Of a DNA stretch of 6,920 bases, positions 1 to 4,398 are shown piece after piece. This DNA is from Clostridia bacterium (GTDB lineage: Bacteria > Bacillota > Clostridia > Christensenellales > CAG-1252): positions 1-6,920 of the forward strand of contig JAGAAA010000069.1 in assembly GCA_017615495.1 (NCBI GenBank). The letters are read 5' to 3'. The position numbers were made by a program, and so were the translations under genes. The notes under the pieces were generated by a model. It searched no databases, was not told the origin of the DNA, and was given only the letters and a program-made list of their open reading frames with translations. How positions within the stretch are numbered: the first letter of the stretch is position 1; the number at the start of each line of letters is the position of its first letter.

Positions 1-718
1 ATTCTTCTGGCTTGTCCAATCTCTAAATGCGTTACATAATTATTTTAATATAGTGCAAATACGCGTAGCACTTCTAGCGTTATTTGATTTAAAAGATAGG
101 AATCTCATAACTGATAAAGTTTTAAAGAATGTAATTACTTTTTTAGAAGGATTCCATTTTTCTTATAATGCAGTTTTATCTCGTAAATCAAATTCATTTG
201 AAAAAATATATTCCTCTTTTGCTATTGAGGTTAGAAAATGCACAAGTAAAGAACAAGTTGCGCGAATCATAGAACAAAAGCTTTATGCACCCATTAATAA
301 GATATATCCTTCTTATAATGATTTCGTCGTGGGATTTATTGAGTTAAGCTACTCAAAAGAATACAACTTTTCAAATACAAAAACAAAGTATGCTATCAAC
401 AAAATCAACTGTCTGTATTCAGGTAATGAAATATTTGATGATAATGGGAGCATTGAACATATCCTTCCTGAAAAAGATTCAACGAACATTGGTAACCTTA
501 TCCTTTTAGAATCAAATATTAATCACGATGCTGATAATCAACCATATACTAGCAAAAAAGAATTATATCGCACATCAAACTACAAATGGGTTAAAAAGTT
601 TGTCGAAGAAAATGACAACTTTGCTTTAACGAACATTCAGGAAAGAGCTAAATCTTTAGCTAAATTATACTATGAAAAAGTATTGAATCGAACCATTGAA
701 AAAACATCAAACGAATAG
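1..718 (+). CDS. DUF262/DUF1524 (GmrSD-like) restriction protein, C-terminal part (5' end outside window)
   Basis: The reading frame is open from position 2 to the TAG at 716-718 (238 residues visible), so the gene starts upstream; the GTG at 53 has no ribosome binding site and is probably internal. The visible part is the helical linker plus the DUF1524 HNH-type nuclease domain. It shows the IEHILP motif with the candidate catalytic His at codon 458-460, then shortly after NIGNLILLE, then a downstream N..Y..K..LY..S pattern, and a helical tail with ERA.SLAKLYY. In GmrSD-type enzymes the missing N-terminal DUF262 domain hydrolyses nucleotide and the DUF1524 domain cleaves modified DNA, typically as phage defence. 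DNA is about 30% GC by eye, far below the genes from 2849 onward, which suggests horizontal acquisition. The exact specificity (type IV restriction or another DUF262 defence role) cannot be read from the fragment. Confidence 0.83.
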   Translation, partial: FFWLVQSLNALHNYFNIVQIRVALLALFDLKDRNLITDKVLKNVITFLEGFHFSYNAVLSRKSNSFEKIYSSFAIEVRKCTSKEQVARIIEQKLYAPINKIYPSYNDFVVGFIELSYSKEYNFSNTKTKYAINKINCLYSGNEIFDDNGSIEHILPEKDSTNIGNLILLESNINHDADNQPYTSKKELYRTSNYKWVKKFVEENDNFALTNIQERAKSLAKLYYEKVLNRTIEKTSNE

Positions 719-870
719 TTGAAACCTAAACAGCCCTTCTCTGCTTGATGAAAAAAACAATTTTTGTTACTATCACTCTTGCTTTTAAAAGCAAATCCGA
801 TATGTCAGAATTGCAATGTCTTTTAGCGGTCATTGAACAGTACAGATAGAATTCGATTTAGTTTGCGCAG

Positions 871-880
871 TCTCCACCAA
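871..880 (+). repeat. Direct repeat TCTCCACCAA, copy 1
   Basis: This is an exact 10-nt match to copies at 1131 and 1367, preceded by G (GTCTCCACCA). The terminator-like stem starts within its last two bases (879-893). The sequence equals the acceptor end expected of many tmRNA genes, but no T-arm precedes it, so it is a candidate attachment-site remnant, not an RNA gene. Confidence 0.6.
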
Positions 881-916
881 AAAGGACTAATCCGCACACT
901 TGGATTAGTCCTTTTT
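879..916 (+). terminator. Strong hairpin with T-tract, intrinsic terminator
   Basis: A perfect 15-bp inverted repeat (879-893 against 902-916) surrounds an 8-nt loop. The core is AAGGACTAATCC / GGATTAGTCCTT, with five A before and five T after, so it could terminate transcription on both strands. There is no gene directly upstream, which is unusual: it follows the TCTCCACCAA copy as a terminator would follow a tmRNA gene. Confidence 0.85.
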
Positions 917-920
917 ATGT

Positions 921-1088
921 CAAATTCGCTTGTCAGATTTGATTATCATTTGAGCGAAGCGAATTATCATACGCGCATAGCGAGTTATAAAGACGAATTT
1001 GAATAATAATTCGGGCTTTGCCCTCAAATGATAATGCCTTGCGGCATATGATAACTTCGCTCGCAAGGAATTGCTCCGCTCGAATTCT
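921..1088. repeat. Nested inverted-repeat element (MITE/REP-like, unclassified)
   Basis: Two TTATCAT copies (943-949, 964-970) are mirrored by two ATGATAA copies (1028-1034, 1048-1054), symmetric about position 999. One pair extends to the 13-bp arms ATTATCATTTGAG (942-954) and CTCAAATGATAAT (1023-1035). Small perfect hairpins lie inside: GGGC-TTT-GCCC (1013-1023) and ATGCC-TTGC-GGCAT (1034-1047). GCGAAGCG/CGCTTCG-type variants recur on both sides, and CAAATTCG-like ends lie near 921 and 1081. No coding potential is seen. It could be a nonautonomous mobile repeat or a structured transcript. Confidence 0.55.
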
Positions 1089-1130
1089 TCACAAGGATAT
1101 CGTTAAGAGTGTGCGAAACTAATTAACCAA

Positions 1131-1140
1131 TCTCCACCAA
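1131..1140 (+). repeat. Direct repeat TCTCCACCAA, copy 2
   Basis: An exact match to copies 1 and 3, 260 nt after copy 1 and 236 nt before copy 3. It is preceded by CCAA and followed 3 nt later by a terminator hairpin, repeating the arrangement seen at copy 1, although the hairpin sequence is different. Confidence 0.6.
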
Positions 1141-1143
1141 GAG

Positions 1144-1179
1144 AGGTCTAAAGCGAATTTGCTTTAGACCTTTTTCTTT
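1144..1179 (+). terminator. Intrinsic terminator hairpin after repeat copy 2
   Basis: The 11-bp perfect stem AGGTCTAAAGC (1144-1154) / GCTTTAGACCT (1161-1171) has a 6-nt loop and is followed by a T-rich tract (1171-1179). As with the hairpin at 879-916, it follows the TCTCCACCAA motif and has no gene directly upstream. Confidence 0.8.
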
Positions 1180-1210
1180 ACTTAACAGGGGGTGTCGAAC
1201 CGAGAGCGTT

Positions 1211-1243
1211 AAAAAAAAACAGCAGTTGACTTCTGCTATTTTT
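1211..1243. terminator. Hairpin flanked by A9 and T5, possible minus-strand terminator
   Basis: The stem AGCAG (1221-1225) / CTGCT (1233-1237) has a 7-nt loop. On the minus strand it is followed by nine T (complement of the A run at 1211-1219), and on the plus strand by five T (1239-1243). The short stem makes it weaker than the two hairpins upstream. There is no obvious gene for it to serve. Confidence 0.45.
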
Positions 1244-1254
1244 AGCGAATGTAC

Positions 1255-1365
1255 CGGAGCGAAGCGTAGGTCCGCGTAGCCGAAGGCATAGCGTCCGCCG
1301 CTCCGAACAAGGCAGAACTGAAACGAAACGATTTGCCTTGTGAGGAGCAAGAGGAGCCCCCCCTC
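1255..1365. repeat. GC-rich inverted-repeat block
   Basis: Outer arms CGGAGC (1255-1260) and GCTCCG (1300-1305) enclose GCGAAGCG/GCGTAG-type short repeats. A second perfect 8-bp pair ACAAGGCA (1307-1314) / TGCCTTGT (1334-1341) follows, then GAGG (1342-1345) with CCTC (1362-1365) around a run of C. It ends just before repeat copy 3. In vocabulary (GCGAAGCG-like words) it resembles the block at 921-1088, although the sequence is not the same. Confidence 0.4.
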
Positions 1366-1366
1366 A

Positions 1367-1376
1367 TCTCCACCAA
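1367..1376 (+). repeat. Direct repeat TCTCCACCAA, copy 3
   Basis: The third exact copy. Unlike the first two it is not followed by a strong hairpin; the -35 region of the next gene begins 11 nt downstream. It overlaps ACCAAAACAGCCC (1372-1384), which matches ACCTAAACAGCCC at 724-736 in 12 of 13 positions. Confidence 0.6.
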
Positions 1377-1387
1377 AACAGCCCCTA

Positions 1388-1416
1388 TTGCTTTTTACCT
1401 TACTCAATGATAGAAT
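1388..1416 (+). promoter_or_regulatory. Promoter of the first six-helix membrane protein gene
   Basis: TTGCTT (1388-1393), 17-nt spacer, TAGAAT (1411-1416), with an extended -10 TG at 1408-1409. The -10 box ends 6 nt before the ATG at 1423, so the predicted start of transcription is the A of the start codon. The same layout and 27 of 36 upstream bases are shared with the next gene, which supports it as a real promoter. Confidence 0.7.
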
Positions 1417-1422
1417 AAAAAT

Positions 1423-2064
1423 ATGGGGAAAATGCAGAACGACGGCAAACGAGATATCAAACGTTATCTTATTATGGTATGCCTGCTTTTATCGGTTGCT
1501 ACCGTAATTTTCTTTGCGTTTTACTTTTTATCGGAAGTAAACTCATTTCTTCTTTTCTGCTTCATTTTCGGAGGAGCGGCGGTCATCAGCCTCTGCTTGC
1601 AACTCTCCTACCCGAAAAATGATGATGCCGAAGGCCATCGCGCCTTATTGCGATTTCTCCTTTATATTTACATTTTCGCTTTGTTCCTCTACGCGATCAC
1701 GATCCCTTCCGTCCATTACACAAACGAAGCGGCAAAAGCTACCGCAAGAAAAGAACGTTTGTTGTCAATATTGCCGATACTCGCCTATGCCGTTATAGCC
1801 CTGGTTTTTGTTTTTACGCATTCGGTCGCAAGAAAACTTAACAAGTCTTTTATTCATTCCAAATGGTACTGTGCGATTGTTGCAACGCTCGTTTTTACGA
1901 TTCCTGTCGCAACGATCCTTATCTATGCGGGTTTCAACCTCGCTTTTGATTGGCTTATTTTACTTATTCCGAGTGTATCGGGCATGCTCCCTTACGCTGT
2001 TTACTGTATAGAACAAAGCCGTCAAAGCAAAAAACTTTCTCTTACAAAAACAAATGAAGAATAA
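1423..2064 (+). CDS. Six-helix integral membrane protein, unknown function (paralogue 1)
   Basis: This protein of 213 residues is not a family I recognise. Hydrophobic segments at about residues 15-36, 41-61, 75-95, 113-133, 148-168 and 173-195 suggest six transmembrane helices, with charged ends (KRDIKR at the N-terminus, RQSKK near the C-terminus). It aligns without gaps to the next gene at about 45% identity by hand count. Shared blocks are FFAFYFL (30-36), YPKN, RFLLYIY, HS.ARKL.K.F....WY and IP...GM.PY..YC, so these probably matter for fold or function. The ATG at 1423 was chosen because it matches the paralogue's start and lies 6 nt after the -10 box; no Shine-Dalgarno is present. GC is about 40%, lower than the paralogue, so the two copies have had different histories or one is older in this genome. 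A transporter or stress-related membrane role is possible but unsupported. Confidence 0.85.
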   Translation: MGKMQNDGKRDIKRYLIMVCLLLSVATVIFFAFYFLSEVNSFLLFCFIFGGAAVISLCLQLSYPKNDDAEGHRALLRFLLYIYIFALFLYAITIPSVHYTNEAAKATARKERLLSILPILAYAVIALVFVFTHSVARKLNKSFIHSKWYCAIVATLVFTIPVATILIYAGFNLAFDWLILLIPSVSGMLPYAVYCIEQSRQSKKLSLTKTNEE

Positions 2065-2088
2065 GCGAAAAACCGAAAACTTCGCATA

Positions 2089-2117
2089 TTGCTTTTTACT
2101 GTTTACAATGTTACAAT
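2089..2117 (+). promoter_or_regulatory. Promoter of the second six-helix membrane protein gene
   Basis: TTGCTT (2089-2094), 17-nt spacer, TACAAT (2112-2117), with extended -10 TG at 2109-2110. The block ATTGCTTTTTAC (2088-2099) is identical to 1387-1398, and the -10 box again ends exactly 6 nt before the ATG (2124). The paralogues are therefore probably transcribed separately and regulated in the same way. Confidence 0.7.
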
Positions 2118-2123
2118 AAACGT

Positions 2124-2759
2124 ATGGGCGATACGTCAAACAAACGAATGCGCGAGGTAAAAAAGATAACCATCGTCGCAAGCATCCTCTTGCTTGTTGC
2201 CGTCATGGTGTTTTTTGCGTTTTACTTTTTGACGGATATCAACGTATTTTCGATACTTTGCTTCACCTTTGGCGGCACGGTTTTGATAGGGCTGGTGTTG
2301 GAGCTCGTTTACCCAAAAAACACCGCCGCCGCAAGGCTGCGCGCAGTGCTGCGCTTTTTCCTCTATATTTACGTTTTTTATATGGCAATTTGCGCAACGA
2401 CGCTTCCTTCCCGCCCCTATAAAAGCGACGCCGCCCTTACCATAGCCAAGCGCAACCAACTGCTGAGTTTCCTGCCCTTGCTTTCTTACGGAGTCGTGGC
2501 GCTTGTGCTCCTGATCGTGCATTCCACCGCGCGCAAGCTGGACAAAAACTTTATGTACACCCATTGGTACGGCGCGCTTGTCATTGCGCTGAGCCTTTTG
2601 TTCCCCGTTATGACCGTGGTGTTTTGCGCGGCTTGCAACATTTCCCTCGACGTTTTGATCTTGGCTATCCCCATTATGGTGGGGATGGTCCCCTACGGGC
2701 CGTATTGTTTGGGGCAATACCGCCAAAGACGGCGCCGCGCCGCAGCAAACGCGGAATAA
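2124..2759 (+). CDS. Six-helix integral membrane protein, unknown function (paralogue 2)
   Basis: This protein of 211 residues is a tandem duplicate of the preceding gene, about 45% identical over the whole length without gaps. Hydrophobic segments at about 15-36, 41-61, 75-95, 113-133, 148-168 and 173-195 give six predicted helices, a basic N-terminus (KRMREVKK) and a very basic C-terminal tail (RQRRRR), consistent with a cytoplasmic tail by the positive-inside rule. The conserved YPKN, ARKLDKNF and GM.PYGPYC segments match paralogue 1. GC content is about ten points higher than in paralogue 1. The 59-nt gap to paralogue 1 contains its own promoter. No catalytic or binding motif is visible, so no function is assigned. 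Confidence 0.85.
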   Translation: MGDTSNKRMREVKKITIVASILLLVAVMVFFAFYFLTDINVFSILCFTFGGTVLIGLVLELVYPKNTAAARLRAVLRFFLYIYVFYMAICATTLPSRPYKSDAALTIAKRNQLLSFLPLLSYGVVALVLLIVHSTARKLDKNFMYTHWYGALVIALSLLFPVMTVVFCAACNISLDVLILAIPIMVGMVPYGPYCLGQYRQRRRRAAANAE

Positions 2760-2782
2760 GATTTAAGCCCCCCTCTTTGCGC

Positions 2783-2811
2783 TTCACAAAAGAAATGAAA
2801 TATGATATAAT
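2783..2811 (+). promoter_or_regulatory. Promoter of the first SGNH hydrolase gene, with overlapping palindrome
   Basis: TTCACA (2783-2788), 17-nt spacer, TATAAT (2806-2811), with extended -10 TG at 2803-2804. The predicted start of transcription is near 2818, giving a leader of about 31 nt that carries the Shine-Dalgarno AGAAGGA (2837-2843). The -10 box sits inside the inverted repeat AAATATGA (2798-2805) / TCATATTT (2811-2818), a possible repressor site. Confidence 0.75.
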
Positions 2812-2848
2812 CATATTTGCTTAGCTTTTAAGACAAAGAAGGATTATT

Positions 2849-3613
2849 ATGGACCAAACTCTTTTCGCATTGAAAAACAAGTTTTTAAGCAAGGCGCCCA
2901 TCACGCTGAACTTTATCGGTGACAGCATCACTTGGGGGCTGAACCATTGCTCCGCAGAGGAAACCTACGTCGCCTTCTTCGCGCGGTTTTTTGCGGAAAG
3001 TTTTAAGGAATATAAGGTTGTCCGTTACGACGGCGCGGTGGAAAGCGAAGCCCTGCCCCTCACGGGCTTTGAAGGTCCCTTTTTCGTGGGTGGCACGGCA
3101 GGCGGTCCGGAAGCCGCCGTCATACGCAACGGCGTGGGCGGAAACACCGTGCGCCGCGCGCTCAATCGCAAGCAGGATTTTACCGGCACGTTGCCAAACG
3201 GCAGATGCGCCGACGTAAATTTTTTGATGTTTGGCATCAACGACGCCCTCGCTTCGGATAAAAGCAAGTTTGTCACCCCCGCCCGCTTTGAAAGCGATTA
3301 CGAGGAGTTGCTTTCCGTCCTGGAGGCGGAAAAGGCTTTCACCGTCATTCTCTCCCCCACCTACAACGGCGCAAAGTATCCTTTGGATAAGTACGTCGCC
3401 GTCACAAAAAAACTTGCCGAAAAGCACGGGCTTCTTTTTATCGATACGCACAAACTTTGGGCTGAGCATTACAGCAAAAAGGCGCCCCACTTCGGAATGG
3501 GGGATTGGCTTTCCGAAAGCAAAACGGACGCCTGTCATTTTTCACCCGAAGGCGCCCGCCAAACGGCAAAGTTCATCTTTGGCAATTTCCGTTCCGCGAT
3601 TATTAAGGATTAA
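2849..3613 (+). CDS. SGNH/GDSL-type hydrolase, probable cytoplasmic acyl esterase/deacetylase
   Basis: This protein of 254 residues carries all four SGNH blocks. Block I is FIGDSITWG with nucleophile Ser26; block II is RNGVGGNT with oxyanion Gly98; block III is FGIND with Asn131; block V is DACHFSPEG with Asp227 and His230. Family members hydrolyse ester or acetyl groups from lipids, carbohydrates or cell-wall glycans. There is no signal peptide or membrane segment, so it should act in the cytoplasm. An extra segment at about residues 55-90 separates blocks I and II. The start at 2849 follows AGAAGGA by 5 nt. It lies upstream of a second SGNH gene, but the two proteins resemble each other mainly at the motifs, so they are not a recent duplication. 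The gene has its own promoter and is 58 nt from the next ATG. The substrate cannot be read from sequence. Confidence 0.87.
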   Translation: MDQTLFALKNKFLSKAPITLNFIGDSITWGLNHCSAEETYVAFFARFFAESFKEYKVVRYDGAVESEALPLTGFEGPFFVGGTAGGPEAAVIRNGVGGNTVRRALNRKQDFTGTLPNGRCADVNFLMFGINDALASDKSKFVTPARFESDYEELLSVLEAEKAFTVILSPTYNGAKYPLDKYVAVTKKLAEKHGLLFIDTHKLWAEHYSKKAPHFGMGDWLSESKTDACHFSPEGARQTAKFIFGNFRSAIIKD

Positions 3614-3618
3614 GTTAG

Positions 3619-3665
3619 TATATTCTTATGAATATATTGACTTTTTTTTATGAACTTTGTATGAT
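3619..3665 (+). promoter_or_regulatory. Promoter of the SGNH-unknown-nagB operon with an upstream inverted repeat
   Basis: TTGACT (3637-3642), 17-nt spacer containing eight T, TATGAT (3660-3665). The -10 box ends 6 nt before the ATG at 3672. Directly upstream of the -35 box is the inverted repeat TATATTC (3619-3625) / GAATATA (3630-3636), which could be an operator or, with the following T run, a weak terminator for the preceding gene. Confidence 0.7.
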
Positions 3666-3671
3666 GTAGCT

Positions 3672-4397
3672 ATGAAAATCGTTGAAAAAATCATCAAAAA
3701 ACAACAGAATCTTTCCCTTAACCCCGCCGTCACCATCGCGCTTTTGGGCGATAGCGTAACGCAGGGCTGCTTTGAGTGCTACACAAAAGAGGACGAAAAT
3801 ATAGACACGGTGTTTGACGCCGATAGTTCGTACGGCAGCAGGCTCAAAAGCATGCTTAACCTCTTGTACCCCACCGTTCAATTCAATTTCATCAACGCGG
3901 GCATCAGCGGGGATAGCGCCAAGGGCGGCTTGAAGCGTTTGGAGCGCGACGTGCTCAGCTTCCACCCCGACCTCGTCATCGTGGGCTTTGCCCTCAACGA
4001 CGCGTTTTGCATAGGCGCAAGCGGCATAAACGAATACAAAAAGACGATGGCGGAGATCCTCACAAAAATTGCGGCGTCCGGCGCGGAAAGCATCGTTTTG
4101 ACCCCCAACGCGATGAACACGAACGTGAGCTGCCACTTAAAGGAAAAGCCCCTTTTGAAACTTGCCAAAAATATGGAGAAAGTGCAAAAGAGCGGCGTGT
4201 TGGAAAGCTATGCGGAAGCGGCAAAAGCCGTCGCAGCGGAAAACGGCGCCGTGGTTTGCGACGTCTACTCGGTGTGGAAATCGATGATCCAAGCGGGCGT
4301 GAACGTAACGGAACTTTTGGCAAACAAACTCAATCATCCCGTCAGACAAATGCACTACCTGACGGCGATGATGCTTTGCGAATGCATTTTGAGGTAA
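3672..4397 (+). CDS. SGNH/GDSL-type hydrolase with atypical C-terminal catalytic block
   Basis: This protein of 241 residues has block I LLGDSVT (nucleophile Ser28), block II NAGISGDS (oxyanion Gly80) and block III as FALND (Asn109), where the usual Gly of GxND is Ala107. The last block reads NKLNHPVRQMHYLTA: His222 is in place, but the usual Asp three residues earlier is Lys219. The enzyme may use a Ser-His dyad or another acid (Asn218/Asn221 lie nearby); I recall related Gram-positive proteins with NHP here, but cannot check. No signal peptide, so cytoplasmic. I chose ATG 3672 over TTG 3657 because the -10 box (3660-3665) overlaps the codons after the TTG. It is the first gene of an operon: its TAA ends 1 nt before the next ATG, and the GAGG at 4391-4394 in its last codons serves the next gene. 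Likely an esterase or deacetylase; substrate unknown. Confidence 0.88.
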   Translation: MKIVEKIIKKQQNLSLNPAVTIALLGDSVTQGCFECYTKEDENIDTVFDADSSYGSRLKSMLNLLYPTVQFNFINAGISGDSAKGGLKRLERDVLSFHPDLVIVGFALNDAFCIGASGINEYKKTMAEILTKIAASGAESIVLTPNAMNTNVSCHLKEKPLLKLAKNMEKVQKSGVLESYAEAAKAVAAENGAVVCDVYSVWKSMIQAGVNVTELLANKLNHPVRQMHYLTAMMLCECILR

Positions 4398-4398
4398 T

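Larger units (their letters stand above)
719..1422. other. 704-bp gene-free, repeat-rich region
   Basis: No credible protein or RNA gene is visible on either strand. The first 150 bp are AT-rich and contain the 16-bp perfect palindrome TTGCTTTTAAAAGCAA (779-794). From 871 on it holds three copies of TCTCCACCAA, two terminator hairpins placed directly after the first two copies, a third hairpin at 1221-1237, and two blocks of short nested inverted repeats (about 921-1088 and 1255-1365). The base composition changes here from the AT-rich restriction gene to the GC-richer chromosome-like genes. Confidence 0.75.

Noticed and set aside
845..879. tmRNA or tRNA 3' end, from TTCGATT at 852-858 plus TCTCCACCA at 871-879
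   Set aside because: The distance from the T-loop-like word to the acceptor end is too long and no T-stem pairing exists, so there is no intact RNA gene; copies 2 and 3 have no T-loop at all.
1193..1215. T-arm-like GGTTCGACACCCC on the minus strand
   Set aside because: The flanking bases do not pair into a T-stem, and no anticodon or D-arm is found around it.
871..1376. CRISPR array from the evenly spaced repeats
   Set aside because: There are only three 10-nt repeats with spacers of more than 200 nt, unlike the 25-40 nt repeats and spacers of CRISPR arrays, and no cas gene is seen.
1123..1407. Minus-strand open frame of 94 codons across the repeats
   Set aside because: It runs through the terminator stem, the hairpin block and two TCTCCACCAA copies, has no ribosome binding site, and the peptide has no protein-like pattern.
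2065..2085. Terminator between the two membrane-protein genes (GCGAA...TTCGC)
   Set aside because: The stem is only 5 bp with an 11-nt loop, and the nearest T run belongs to the next promoter, so it is too weak to call.
2136..2726. Long minus-strand open frame opposite the second membrane-protein gene
   Set aside because: The plus strand encodes a paralogue aligned end to end with its neighbour and has a promoter; the antisense product is rich in His/Gln/Arg and without recognisable motifs.
2885..3538. Long minus-strand open frame opposite the first SGNH gene
   Set aside because: It is a by-product of codon usage; the plus strand carries all four SGNH motifs and an RBS.
3657..3671. TTG at 3657 as the start of the second SGNH gene
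   Set aside because: The -10 box TATGAT lies at 3660-3665, so the transcript would begin after the TTG; ATG 3672 gives a natural SGNH N-terminus.
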